NCBI GenBank assembly: GCA_031119395.1
Contig: JAVHYA010000022.1
Location: 1-63,881, forward strand
Reading direction: 5' to 3'
DNA length: 63,881 nt
Origin: Pseudomonadota bacterium
GTDB taxonomy: Bacteria; Pseudomonadota; Gammaproteobacteria; Burkholderiales; Burkholderiaceae_C
The position numbers were made by a program, and so were the translations under genes. The stretch's first letter is position 1; every line of letters begins with the position of its first letter. The notes under the pieces were generated by a model. That model worked only from the letters and a program-made list of their open reading frames with translations, was not told the DNA's origin and ran no database searches. Positions 44,177 to 52,971 of the stretch are shown here, piece by piece.

Positions 44177-45031
44177 ATGGACCGCTACTGCGTCATCGGC
44201 AACCCGGTCGAGCACAGCCGCTCGCCCTGGATCCACGCGCGTTTCGCCGCACTCACCGGCCAGGCGCTGGACTACGGCCGGCGGCTGGCGCCCATCGATG
44301 GCTTCGCCGCCGCCGTGGACGCCTTCCGCGCGGAAGCCGCGGCCGCGGGCGACCGCGCGGGCGGTTGCAACGTGACCGTGCCCTTCAAATTCGAGGCGGC
44401 GGCACTGGCCCAGTCGCTCAGCGATCGGGCGCGTCTGGCGCAGGCCGTGAACACCCTGCGCTTCGAGCCCGACGGGCGCCTGCACGGCGACAACACCGAC
44501 GGCGTGGGCCTGGTCAACGACATCGAGCGCCATGCGGGCGTGGCGCTCGCGGGGCGCGACCTGCTGCTCATCGGCGCGGGCGGCGCGGCGGCCGGCGTGC
44601 TCGGCCCCCTGCTCGACACCGGACTGCGCCGCCTCGTGGTGGCCAACCGAACGGTGGACAAGGCCGTCGCCCTGGTGCGCCGGCATTCGGCGCAGGCCCT
44701 GGGCCATTCGACGGCGCTGGAAGCCTGGGCGCTCGACGACGTGCCCGGCAGCTTCGACGTGGTGGTCAACGCCACGGCCTCCAGCCTGGCCGGCGGTGCG
44801 GTGCCGGTGGCCGCCGCTGTGCTGCGACCTGGCGCGCTCGCGGTCGACATGATGTACGGGCGGGCGGCGGCCGGCTTCATGGACTGGGCACGCGCGCACG
44901 GCGCCGTGCCGCGCGACGGACTGGGCATGCTCGTCGAGCAGGCGGCCGAGGCCTTCGCGCTGTGGCGCGGCGTGCGCCCGCCCTCGGCCGAGGTGCTGGC
45001 CGAACTGCGTGCCGTCGTCGACGCCGCCTGA
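44177..45031 (+). CDS. aroE: shikimate dehydrogenase
   Basis: A 284-residue NADP-dependent enzyme reducing 3-dehydroshikimate. The substrate motif is IGNPVEHSRSPWIH, then GCNVTVPFKFEAA (catalytic Lys), NTDGVGLVNDI, the dinucleotide fold LLIGAGGAAAGVLGPL with NRT, and DMMYGRAAAGFMDWA and DGLGMLVEQAAEAF near the C-terminus. Length and motifs are standard. It starts 11 bases after the TonB-like gene and precedes mtgA by eight bases, so the three share a transcript. It acts in the pathway begun by the DAHP synthase at 36351. Confidence 0.96.
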   Translation: MDRYCVIGNPVEHSRSPWIHARFAALTGQALDYGRRLAPIDGFAAAVDAFRAEAAAAGDRAGGCNVTVPFKFEAAALAQSLSDRARLAQAVNTLRFEPDGRLHGDNTDGVGLVNDIERHAGVALAGRDLLLIGAGGAAAGVLGPLLDTGLRRLVVANRTVDKAVALVRRHSAQALGHSTALEAWALDDVPGSFDVVVNATASSLAGGAVPVAAAVLRPGALAVDMMYGRAAAGFMDWARAHGAVPRDGLGMLVEQAAEAFALWRGVRPPSAEVLAELRAVVDAA

Positions 45032-45039
45032 CCCTCGCG

Positions 45040-45792
45040 ATGCGTCCCCTCGTCCGCTGGATCGGCTGCCTGTTGCTGGCCGGACTCGCACTCGAAGTCT
45101 TCTTCGTGCTGCGCATCGCGGCGATGGCGGCGATCGACCCGCAATCCACCGCCTTCCAGCGCTCGGAGATGTGGCAGATCGTGCTGCGCGACGGCGCCCG
45201 GGCCCAGTGGCGCCAGCAGTGGCTGCCCTATGCGCAGATCCACGACAACCTCAAGCGCGCGGTGCTGGCCAGCGAGGACGCCGACTTCGTCAACCACGAC
45301 GGCGTGGAGTGGGAAGCGATCGAGCGCGCCCGCCAGCGCAATGCCCGCGCCGAAGAGCTCGCGGCCAAGCGTGCCGCCCGTGCGGCCGCGCGCGGCAAGC
45401 CCGCGCCGCCGCCGGTGCAGGCGCGCCTGCGCGGCGGCTCCACGGTCACGCAGCAGTTGGCGAAGAACCTGCTGCTGTCCGGCGAGCGCACCCTGGCGCG
45501 CAAGGGCCAGGAGCTGGTGCTGACGATGGCGCTGGAGCTCTTCCTGAGCAAGCAGCGCATCCTGGAGATCTACCTCAACAGCGTCGAATGGGGCAACGGG
45601 GTGTTCGGCGCCGAGGCCGCGGCGCAGCGCTATTTCGGCAAGAGTGCGGCGCGGCTGTCGCCGTCCGAGGCCGCGCGACTGGCCGTGATGCTGCCGAGTC
45701 CGCAGTTCTACGAGATGCGCCCCAACTCGGCCTACCTCAACGGACGCACCGCGACCATCGTGGCGCGCATGGGCGCCGTCGAACTGCCGTAG
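45040..45792 (+). CDS. mtgA: monofunctional biosynthetic peptidoglycan transglycosylase
   Basis: A 250-residue GT51 glycosyltransferase that polymerises lipid II. A membrane anchor occupies residues 8-30. The catalytic Glu lies in ASEDADFVNHDGV (Glu79), followed by RGGSTVTQQLAKNLLLSGERT, ELVLTMALELFLSKQRILEIYLN and EWGNGVFGAEAAAQRYFGKSA (read in parts). Between the first and second blocks is an Ala/Arg-rich insert (about residues 100-128) that is longer than usual. The gene ends nine bases from the convergent IclR gene. Confidence 0.95.
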   Translation: MRPLVRWIGCLLLAGLALEVFFVLRIAAMAAIDPQSTAFQRSEMWQIVLRDGARAQWRQQWLPYAQIHDNLKRAVLASEDADFVNHDGVEWEAIERARQRNARAEELAAKRAARAAARGKPAPPPVQARLRGGSTVTQQLAKNLLLSGERTLARKGQELVLTMALELFLSKQRILEIYLNSVEWGNGVFGAEAAAQRYFGKSAARLSPSEAARLAVMLPSPQFYEMRPNSAYLNGRTATIVARMGAVELP

Positions 45793-45801
45793 CCGCCCGC
45801 G

Positions 45802-46605
45802 CTAGAGCCCCCGCGGATCGCGCCTGTCCAGCTCGCGCCGCACCCGCTCGACCAGCGCGAGCAGCGAAGGCCCCAGTTCCCGCGAGATCGCCGCCGGCGA
45901 CTCGACCGTCGACAGGCTCAGGTTGAAGACATAGATGGCGTCGTCGGTCACCAGCGGCGCCGCGACGGCCACCACCTCCGGCTGCCAGGATGCGGCGCAA
46001 TGGCCGCGGCTGCGCACGTCGGCGCACGCCTCGTCGATCTCCTTCTTCAACACCGGCCACTGGCGCCCGCGCCGCCGCGCGAGGATGCCCATCAGCGCCT
46101 GGCGCTGCCTGCCCGGCGCCACCGCCAGGTAGGCCCGGCCCAGGGAGGTGAGCTCCATCGGCACGCGCTGCCCCGACACGACGTGCCGTAGCGCCACCCG
46201 CCGGGCGTACCGGATCGATTCGAGGTAGACCATCTCGTCGCGGTCGGGCGCCGCCAGGCCGACGTTGATGCGCAACCGTTCCGCCAGCGCGCGCATGTGC
46301 GGCGCGGCGACCGCGAGCACGCGCGAGCCCGAGCGCATGGCATGCGCCAGGCTCAGCACCGCCGGCGCCAGGCGGTAGGTGCGCGTGGCGGCGTCCAGCT
46401 GCAGCAGGCCGCTGCCGACCAGGGTCTGGGCGAGCCGGCTCACCGTGGCCTTGGGCAGGCCCGTGCGCTCGGCGAGCTCGCCGTTGCCCAGCAGCTCCGA
46501 TCCGGGACGGAAGGCGCGCAGGATCTCGATGCCGCGCTCCAGCGAACGATTGGCGGGGGATCGCCCCGGTTTCTCCGTCAGTGCGTCAGTGGCTGGGGTG
46601 GTCAT
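45802..46605 (-). CDS. IclR-family transcriptional regulator
   Basis: A 267-residue regulator. A winged helix-turn-helix occupies residues about 25-90 (GNGELAERTGLPKATVSRLAQTL). The effector-binding domain follows (LSLAHAMRSGSRVLAVAAPHMRAL, ASWQPEVVAVAAPLV). IclR proteins bind small metabolites and control nearby catabolic genes. It is divergent from the Bug/enoyl-CoA hydratase/acyl-CoA synthetase run, with 146 bases between, which makes that operon the likely target. Confidence 0.9.
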   Translation of the reverse strand: MTTPATDALTEKPGRSPANRSLERGIEILRAFRPGSELLGNGELAERTGLPKATVSRLAQTLVGSGLLQLDAATRTYRLAPAVLSLAHAMRSGSRVLAVAAPHMRALAERLRINVGLAAPDRDEMVYLESIRYARRVALRHVVSGQRVPMELTSLGRAYLAVAPGRQRQALMGILARRRGRQWPVLKKEIDEACADVRSRGHCAASWQPEVVAVAAPLVTDDAIYVFNLSLSTVESPAAISRELGPSLLALVERVRRELDRRDPRGL

Positions 46606-46751
46606 GGGCGGCGCGATGGGGTCGGCAAGTGAAGTTCCACTGATTGGAACAGGACGGTGCCTCTTCCACGCCCCTTTGCCTAGAGTCTCCCCCAGCGGTC
46701 AAGACGCGCGGCGGTCTTTGCCCTTCTCGCCGAACCACGGAGACAAGACCC

Positions 46752-47726
46752 ATGATCGACAGTCCACGGCGCGCGATGCGCGCCCTCCTCCTGGCCGGGC
46801 TGGCTGCCCTGTCCGGCCTGTGCGCGGCCTCGGCCTATCCGGACAAGCCCGTGCGCCTCGTCGTGCCCTTCGCCCCTGGCGGCGGCACCGACCTCATCGC
46901 CCGCACGCTGGGCCTGGAGATGTCCAAGGATCTCGGCCAACCCGTCATCGTGGACAACAGGCCGGGGGCCGGCACGATGATCGGCACCGACAACGTGGCC
47001 AAGAGCGCCGCCGACGGCTATTCCGTCGTCGTCGCGTCCTTCGCCCATGCCGTCAATCCTTCCCTGCAGCCCAGGCTGCCGTACGGCAGCAACGCCGCCT
47101 TCGCGCCGGTGCTCCTGATCGGCCGCGGCCCCAACGTGCTGGTGGTGCGCGCGGACAGCCCGTACAAGTCCGTCGCAGACGTCATCGCCGCCGCCAGGGC
47201 GAAGCCGGACACGCTGACGTATGCCTCGCAGGGCAACGGCACTTCCGCGCACCTGGCGGGCGAGATGCTGGCGAACCTGGCCAGGGTTCGCCTCGTCCAC
47301 GTCCCCTACAAGGGCGCCGGTCCGGCGCTGACCGACCTGCTCGGCGGCCAGGTCGACATGATGTTCGCGACCGCGGCGGCGGCGTCGAACTTCGTCGACA
47401 CCGGCAAGCTGCGGGCGCTGGGCGTGACCTCGCAGGCGCCGTCGGCGGCCTTCAGGGGCGTGCCCACCATCGCGTCCACGGTGCCCGGCTACCAGGTCGA
47501 GAGCTGGTACGGGCTGTACGTGCCCGCAGGCACGCCACAACCGGTCATCGACCGGCTCAATGCGGCAGGCCGCAAGGCGCTTCGCGCCCCCGAGTTCGTG
47601 CGCAAGATCGAGCACGAGGGTCTCGCCGTGAGCGGCGGAGCGCCGGGCGAACTGGGCACCTACGTCCAGGCCGAAGAAGCCCGCTGGGCCCCCATCGTCA
47701 AGGAAAACGGCATCAAGCCGGAGTGA
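46752..47726 (+). CDS. tripartite tricarboxylate transporter substrate-binding protein (Bug family)
   Basis: A 324-residue periplasmic binding protein. Residues 1-30 are a signal peptide ending near AASA. The mature start is YPDKPVRLVVPFAPGGGTDLIAR, and later blocks (VDNRPGAGTMIG, LVHVPYKGAGPALTDLLGGQVDMMFAT in parts) are diagnostic for Bug proteins. They bind carboxylates for uptake; no TctA/TctB membrane genes are nearby, as is common in Burkholderiales. The neighbours suggest an organic acid broken down as a CoA thioester. Confidence 0.92.
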   Translation: MIDSPRRAMRALLLAGLAALSGLCAASAYPDKPVRLVVPFAPGGGTDLIARTLGLEMSKDLGQPVIVDNRPGAGTMIGTDNVAKSAADGYSVVVASFAHAVNPSLQPRLPYGSNAAFAPVLLIGRGPNVLVVRADSPYKSVADVIAAARAKPDTLTYASQGNGTSAHLAGEMLANLARVRLVHVPYKGAGPALTDLLGGQVDMMFATAAAASNFVDTGKLRALGVTSQAPSAAFRGVPTIASTVPGYQVESWYGLYVPAGTPQPVIDRLNAAGRKALRAPEFVRKIEHEGLAVSGGAPGELGTYVQAEEARWAPIVKENGIKPE

Positions 47727-47767
47727 GCTTTCAAACCGCGGCCACAGGTCCGCACCGGAGATTCCCC

Positions 47768-48559
47768 ATGAGCGACACCCTGATCCAACTCGACGTGCAG
47801 GACGCCATCGCGACCCTGACCCTGAACCGCCCCGACAAGCGCAATGCGATGAGCGACGACATGCGCACCGAGTTCATCCACGCGCTGGAGCAGGTGGCGG
47901 CCGACAAGTCCATCCGCGCCCTGGTGCTGACCGGCGCCGGCAAGGGCTTCTGTGCCGGCGGCGACATCAGCGGCATGCAAAGGCGCATGAATGCCCCCGT
48001 GGGCGAGGTCGGCTTCAACGGCTGGCACCGCCAGCAGCGGGTGCACCACACCCAGGCGCTGCTGCACACCATGCCCAAGCCCGTGATCGCCGCCGTGAAC
48101 GGCGCGGCCTCGGGCCTCGGAGCCGACACCGCGCTGGCCTGCGACTTCATCATCGCCAGCGAATGGGCGAGCTTCACCTGGTCGTACATCCACCGCGGCA
48201 TCGTGCCCGACGGTGGCGGCATGTACTTCCTGCCGCGCCGGGTCGGCCTGGCCAAGGCCAAGGAACTGATCTTCACCGGTCGCCAGGTCAAGGTGGACGA
48301 AGCGGCGAAGCTGGGCATCGTCGACCGGCAGACCGGCGCCGACACCCTGCTCGCCGACGCCCGGCAATGGGCGCGCGAACTGTCGGCCGCCTCGTCGACC
48401 GCCCTGGCGCTGACGAAGACCATCGTCAACCAGAGCTTCGAGCTGTCGTCGCACGACGTGTTCGCGCAGGGCAGCCAGGCGCAGGGCATCTGCTACACCA
48501 GCGCCGAGCACCGCGCCTCGGTCGAGGCCTTCCTGGCCAGGTCGTCCGGCAAGGAGTGA
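47768..48559 (+). CDS. enoyl-CoA hydratase/isomerase family protein
   Basis: A 263-residue crotonase-fold enzyme. CoA and oxyanion-hole motifs are LNRPDKRNAMSDDM, GKGFCAGGDISGM and NGAASGLGADTALACDFIIAS; the catalytic-site region is IHRGIVPDGGGMYFLPRRVGLAKA. One usual catalytic Glu of hydratases is not obvious (Asp in PDGGG), so hydratase versus isomerase or another crotonase reaction is undecided. It lies 41 bases after the Bug gene and 4 bases before the acyl-CoA synthetase. Confidence 0.9.
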   Translation: MSDTLIQLDVQDAIATLTLNRPDKRNAMSDDMRTEFIHALEQVAADKSIRALVLTGAGKGFCAGGDISGMQRRMNAPVGEVGFNGWHRQQRVHHTQALLHTMPKPVIAAVNGAASGLGADTALACDFIIASEWASFTWSYIHRGIVPDGGGMYFLPRRVGLAKAKELIFTGRQVKVDEAAKLGIVDRQTGADTLLADARQWARELSAASSTALALTKTIVNQSFELSSHDVFAQGSQAQGICYTSAEHRASVEAFLARSSGKE

Positions 48560-48563
48560 TGCC

Positions 48564-50666
48564 ATGCGCACCGCCATTGCCCGGATGCTGTCGCCGCGCA
48601 GCGTCGCCGTGATCGGCGCCTCGGCCGACCCGAAGAAGACCTCCGGCCGGCCGGTCGCCTACCTGCACAAGCACGGGTTCTCCGGCCGCATCCTGCCGGT
48701 CAACCCCAAGGTGGACCGCGTGGGCGACCTGCCCTGCTATGCGGACGTGGCCTCGCTGCCCGAGGTGCCCGATGTCGCCGTGGTGCTGCTCGGCGCGGAG
48801 CGTGCCCACGTGGCGGTGAAGGAACTCGCGGCACGCGGCTGCCCCGCGGCCATCGTGCTGGCGAGCGGCTACACCGAAACGGGCGAGGACGGCGCGCGCC
48901 GCCAACGCCAGCTGGTCGAGGCCGCCGGGCCGATGCGCCTGCTCGGGCCCAACACCATCGGCCTGGTGAACCTCACCGACGGCATCGTGCTCTCGCCCTC
49001 CGGCGCGCTGGAGATGGACGCGTTCCCGGTCGGCCACATCGGCGTGGTGTCGCAAAGCGGCGGCATCCTCGGTTCCCTGCTGTCGCGTGCCGCGGCGCGC
49101 GGCATCGGCCTGTCCAAGCTCATCGCCACCAGCAACGAGGCCGACCTGGAACTCGCCGACTTCATCGATCACCTGGCCGACGACCCGGCCACCCAGGTGA
49201 TCGCGCTGTACGTGGAAACGGTGCGCAACCCGGCGCGCTTTCGCGCCGCGTGCCTGAAGGCCGCACGCGCCGGCAAGCCGGTCGTGGCGTTCAAGATCGG
49301 CCGCTCCGAAGCGGGGGCGCAGGCGGCCGTGTCGCACACCGGCGCGATGGCCGGCGCCGACCGCATGTACGACGCGCTGTTCAGGCAGGTCGGCGTGATT
49401 CGCGCGCAGAGTTTCTCCGACCTGCTGGACGTGCCGGCCGCCCTGGTCACCGGCCGCCGGCTGCGCGGCCCTCGCGTGGCCGTCCTCACCTCCACCGGCG
49501 GCGCGGGCACGCTGGTGTCGGACGACCTGGGCGTGGCCGGCTTCGAGACGCCGCCGCCGGATGCCGCCACGGCCGAGGCGCTGCGTGCCCTGCAGAGCGG
49601 CAGCGAGGCGGTGCTCGACCGCAATCCCATCGACGTCACGCTGGCGGGCCTGCGCCCGGACCTGCTGCGTGGCGCCATCACGACCCTGCTGGCCAGCCCG
49701 TCCTACGACGCGCTGGTCGTCATCGTCGGCTCCTCCAGCCTGGCGATGCCCGAACTGATGGCGAGCGCCATCCAGGACTGCCTGCCCGGTTCCGACAAGC
49801 CGGTGCTGGCCTACGTCAGCCCGCACGCGCCCGCGATCGGCGCGCTGCTCACGCGCCGCGGCGTGCCGGCCTTCGCGGCCGCCGAGAGCTGCACCGCCGC
49901 GCTCGCGGGCATGTTGCGTGCCCGGGGCTTCACGGCGCCCGGCAGCGACGCCGTGGCCAGCCCGGTGACTGCATCGATCGAGGACCTGCCCCGCGGCTCG
50001 CTCGACGAGGCACAGGCCAAGCAGTGCTTCGCCCGCTTCGGCGTGCCCTGCGCCGCGGAACGGGTCGTGGCGACGCCGGTCGAGGCCGAGGCCGCCGCGC
50101 AGGCACTGGGCGGCCGCGTGGTGCTGAAGATCCTTTCGGCGCAGATCACGCACAAGAGCGACGTCGGCGGCGTCGCCGTCGGCCAGACCGCAGAGTCCAT
50201 CGGCGCGCGCCTGCTGCAAATGGCCGGCGATGTCGAGGCGCGCACCGGTGTGCAGCCCACGCGCTTCCTGGTGCAGCAGATGGTGGGCGGCGGCACCGAG
50301 CTCATCCTCGGCCTGCACCGCGACGCGCTCGGCACCGCGGTGCTGCTGGGCATGGGCGGCGTGACGGCCGAGCTGTTCCAGGACACCACGCTGCGCCTGC
50401 TGCCCCGCGACGGCGACACGCTGGGTGCGCTCAGCCGCACGGACGCCCTGTCGATGGCGCAGGAACTCAAGACCTGGCCGCTCCTGAACGGCTTCCGCGG
50501 CCGCCCCAAGGCCGACGTCGATGCGCTGGTCGATGCGATCGTGGCGTTCTCCGCCATGGCGGCCCGGCTGGGCGATCGCCTGGTGGAGGCCGAGATCAAC
50601 CCGCTCTTCGTGCTGCCCGAAGGCGACGGGGTGCGTGCCGCCGACGGCGTGCTGGTGCTGGCCTGA
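48564..50666 (+). CDS. NDP-forming acyl-CoA synthetase (acetate-CoA ligase family)
   Basis: A 700-residue protein with the fused domain order of ADP-forming acyl-CoA synthetases: a CoA-binding Rossmann domain (SVAVIGASADPKKTSGRPV), succinyl-CoA-ligase-like domains (GVVSQSGGILGSLLSRAAARG; phospho-His region AAVSHTGAMAGADRM), and an ATP-grasp domain at the C-terminus (VVLKILSAQITHKSDVGGVAVG, EINPLFVLPEGDG). It would activate a carboxylic acid to its CoA ester or run in reverse. With the hydratase and Bug protein it forms a catabolic operon under the IclR regulator; the substrate is unknown. Confidence 0.9.
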   Translation: MRTAIARMLSPRSVAVIGASADPKKTSGRPVAYLHKHGFSGRILPVNPKVDRVGDLPCYADVASLPEVPDVAVVLLGAERAHVAVKELAARGCPAAIVLASGYTETGEDGARRQRQLVEAAGPMRLLGPNTIGLVNLTDGIVLSPSGALEMDAFPVGHIGVVSQSGGILGSLLSRAAARGIGLSKLIATSNEADLELADFIDHLADDPATQVIALYVETVRNPARFRAACLKAARAGKPVVAFKIGRSEAGAQAAVSHTGAMAGADRMYDALFRQVGVIRAQSFSDLLDVPAALVTGRRLRGPRVAVLTSTGGAGTLVSDDLGVAGFETPPPDAATAEALRALQSGSEAVLDRNPIDVTLAGLRPDLLRGAITTLLASPSYDALVVIVGSSSLAMPELMASAIQDCLPGSDKPVLAYVSPHAPAIGALLTRRGVPAFAAAESCTAALAGMLRARGFTAPGSDAVASPVTASIEDLPRGSLDEAQAKQCFARFGVPCAAERVVATPVEAEAAAQALGGRVVLKILSAQITHKSDVGGVAVGQTAESIGARLLQMAGDVEARTGVQPTRFLVQQMVGGGTELILGLHRDALGTAVLLGMGGVTAELFQDTTLRLLPRDGDTLGALSRTDALSMAQELKTWPLLNGFRGRPKADVDALVDAIVAFSAMAARLGDRLVEAEINPLFVLPEGDGVRAADGVLVLA

Positions 50667-50847
50667 AGCGGCGCGGCCCGCCGCGGCGGACCGCGCTTCA
50701 GCGCCGGGCGTCGCGCGGCGGCGCGCGCTTCTCCGCCGAAATCGCCCGCACGACGAACAGGCCCGGCGCCCACGCGGCCGCGCGGGGATCGAAGCGCCGG
50801 CGCAGCGGCGGGAAATCGGCAGCAGGCATGGCCCGTATCATCGCCGC

Positions 50848-51807
50848 ATGCTTGCCAAGCTGACCGGATGGATGCTGCTCGGGCTGGTGCGGCTGCTCAC
50901 CGGCGCGCAGGCGCGCTGGTTCGGCTGCCCGCCCAAGGCCGAGCAGCGCATCTACTTCGCCAACCACCAGAGCCACGTCGACCTGGTCATGATCTGGGCC
51001 GCGCTGCCCGAGGAGCTGCGCAGCATCACGCGCCCCATCGCGGCGCGCGACTACTGGGCCAACACGCCGCTCAAGCGCTGGATCACGACCGAGGTGTTCA
51101 ACGCCGTGTACGTGGAGCGTGCAGGCGGCCCGACACCGCCCGCCCCTGCGATGCCGGCACCGCCCGTCGCCGCGGCCCCAGCCGGCGGCGAGCGCATCGA
51201 GCCCACCTTCGACCTGCCCGGCTCCATGACGACCCCAGCGGCCACCCTGCCCACCGCCGTCAGCGCCGAGGCGTCGACAGCGCCGCCGGCGCTGGCCGTG
51301 GCGGCAGGCGCCGAGGCGGACACGCCGCCGCCGCCGCTGCCACCGGCCTCGCGCAGCGACGCGCAGGGCGAGCTGGACCTGCCGACACCCCTGCCCTCGA
51401 CGCCCGCGGCCTCGCCGGCAAGCGCGGCGGCCGATGCCGCCGATGCCTCGGCGGGCGCCATGCCGCTGCCCGAGCTGCGTCCCGACGACCCGCTGCTGCC
51501 GCTGGTCGACGCGCTCAGGAGCGGCGACTCGATCATCATCTTTCCGGAGGGCACGCGCGGCCACACCGGCACGCCGCAGAAATTCAAGTCGGGGCTGTAC
51601 ATGCTGGCCAGGCTCTTCCCGGAGGTGGTGCTGGTGCCGGCGTGGATCGACAACGTGCAGCGCGTGATGCCCAAGGGCGAGGTCGTGCCGGTGCCCATCC
51701 TCTGCTCGGTCACCTTCGGCGCGCCCCTCAAGCTCGGCGCGGGCGAGGAGCGCCGCGCTTTCCTCGACCGCGCCCGCGAGGCGGTCGTCGCCCTGCGCGA
51801 CGTGTAG
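50848..51807 (+). CDS. lysophospholipid acyltransferase with Pro/Ala-rich insertion (paralogue 2)
   Basis: A 319-residue PlsC-type acyltransferase. The catalytic block is NHQSHVD (His40-Asp45), the substrate block FPEGTR (232-237), and the end CSVTFGAPLKLG. It is closely similar to the enzyme at 14031 in ordering (ITRPIAARDYW, VPAWIDNVQRVMPKGEVVPVP). Between the EVFNAVYVER and LRSGDSIIIFPEGTR blocks sits a low-complexity stretch of about 110 residues (roughly 93-210), rich in Pro, Ala, Ser and Thr. It interrupts the acyltransferase fold at the point where the first copy has only about 15 residues. It precedes the CdsA-like paralogue by 15 bases. Confidence 0.87.
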   Translation: MLAKLTGWMLLGLVRLLTGAQARWFGCPPKAEQRIYFANHQSHVDLVMIWAALPEELRSITRPIAARDYWANTPLKRWITTEVFNAVYVERAGGPTPPAPAMPAPPVAAAPAGGERIEPTFDLPGSMTTPAATLPTAVSAEASTAPPALAVAAGAEADTPPPPLPPASRSDAQGELDLPTPLPSTPAASPASAAADAADASAGAMPLPELRPDDPLLPLVDALRSGDSIIIFPEGTRGHTGTPQKFKSGLYMLARLFPEVVLVPAWIDNVQRVMPKGEVVPVPILCSVTFGAPLKLGAGEERRAFLDRAREAVVALRDV

Positions 51808-51822
51808 GGCTTCGACAACGAC

Positions 51823-52890
51823 ATGGAAAGCTTCCTGCGCAACCTGAGCGCGACCCAGCAGGTCGCGGCGCTGTTCGTCCTCGTCTTCGGCCTGCTGGCG
51901 ATCGTGAGCACCGCGGCCTTCCTGCTCACGCTGCGCGAGCGGCGCCATCCCGTGCACGGCGAGGCCTGGCAGGAGGAGCTGCGCCACTTCCGCGGCCTGC
52001 TGGGCACGACGTGGTTCATGGTGGTGATCTTCTGGATCGGCTGGGCCCTGGGCGACGCGGTGGCCACGGTGCTCTTCGCGCTGATCGCCTTCCTGGCGCT
52101 GCGCGAGTTCATCACGCTCTCGCCCACGCGGCGCGGCGACCACCGCAGCCTGCTGCTGGCCTTCTTCGTCGTGCTGCCGGTCCAGTTCATGCTGGTCGCG
52201 ACGGCGCGCTTCAACTTCTTCACCGTGTTCATCCCGGTGTACGTGTTCTTCGCCATCCCGGTGGCCAGTGCACTGGCCGACGACCCGAACCACTTCCTCG
52301 AACGCAACGCCAAGCTCCAGTGGGGCATCATGGTCTGCGTGTACGGCCTGTCGCACGTGCCGGCGCTGCTGCTGTTGTCATTTCCCGGCTACGAGGGCAA
52401 GAACGCCTTCCTCGTCTTCTTCCTCGTCGCCACGGTGCAGACCTGCATGCTGGTGCAGCACCTGATCAACCGGCGCCTGTCGGCCACCGCACCGCCGGCC
52501 GACGCCGGCCCCGAGGCGCCGCCCGCCAAAGGCGGCCTGCTGCGCCAGCTGCTGCGGCCGCGTGCGCCGATCGCGCCGCACATCAGCCGCAGCTTCAACT
52601 GGGCGAGCTGGGGCGTGGGCATGGGGGTGGCGAGCTTCGTGGGCGCGCTGCTGTCCTTCATCACGCCCTTCCGTTTCTGGCAGGCCTTCACCGCGGCGCT
52701 CGTGGCCTGCGTCGCGGGCTCGATGGGCCACCTGGTGATGAAGGCGCTCAAGCGCGACCGCGGGATTCCCAACTGGGGCCGCAAGGGCGTGGGCGTGACC
52801 GGCGCGAACGGCCTGCTCGACCGCGTCGACGCGCTGTGCTTCGCGGCGCCGATCTTCTTCCACTCCGTGCGCTGGTACTTCGACGCATGA
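51823..52890 (+). CDS. divergent CdsA-family membrane protein (paralogue 2), signature residues lost
   Basis: A 355-residue polytopic protein clearly related to the CdsA-like protein at 14789 (ALREFITLSPTRRGDH, HFLERNAKLQWGIMVCVYGLSHVPALL, MKALKRDRGI, LDRVDALCFAAPIFFHS). The catalytic blocks differ: GSDVLQY becomes TCMLVQH, SPSKTWEG becomes SRSFNWAS, VKDW becomes IPNW, and GHGG becomes GANG. A Pro/Ala-rich linker of about 40 residues precedes the third block. The residues expected to bind CTP, magnesium and potassium are mostly absent, so cytidylyltransferase activity is doubtful. It could be a non-catalytic partner or have a new reaction. Confidence 0.8.
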   Translation: MESFLRNLSATQQVAALFVLVFGLLAIVSTAAFLLTLRERRHPVHGEAWQEELRHFRGLLGTTWFMVVIFWIGWALGDAVATVLFALIAFLALREFITLSPTRRGDHRSLLLAFFVVLPVQFMLVATARFNFFTVFIPVYVFFAIPVASALADDPNHFLERNAKLQWGIMVCVYGLSHVPALLLLSFPGYEGKNAFLVFFLVATVQTCMLVQHLINRRLSATAPPADAGPEAPPAKGGLLRQLLRPRAPIAPHISRSFNWASWGVGMGVASFVGALLSFITPFRFWQAFTAALVACVAGSMGHLVMKALKRDRGIPNWGRKGVGVTGANGLLDRVDALCFAAPIFFHSVRWYFDA

Positions 52891-52911
52891 AGGCCCCCCG
52901 GTCGTCCTCTC

Positions 52912-52971
52912 AAGCTAAATCGGCCTGCAGCGCCCGCCACACCTGCGCAAGCAGCTATTGATTTCATAGCA
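52912..52971 (-). repeat. dispersed GCTAT-type repeat abutting the ruvC start codon
   Basis: On the minus strand: TGCTATGAAATCAATAGC hairpin, TGCTTGCGCAGG, GGCGGGCGCTGCAGGCCGATTTAGCTT. Its edge meets the ATG of ruvC (52971), so the whole upstream region of ruvC is repeat sequence and has no Shine-Dalgarno motif. Confidence 0.85.

Noticed and set aside
50698-50829. 43-codon open frame on the minus strand between the acyl-CoA synthetase and acyltransferase genes
   Set aside because: It is Arg/Pro-rich, has no ribosome-binding site or partner, and in 70 percent GC DNA such frames are frequent. It could be a small gene but nothing supports it.
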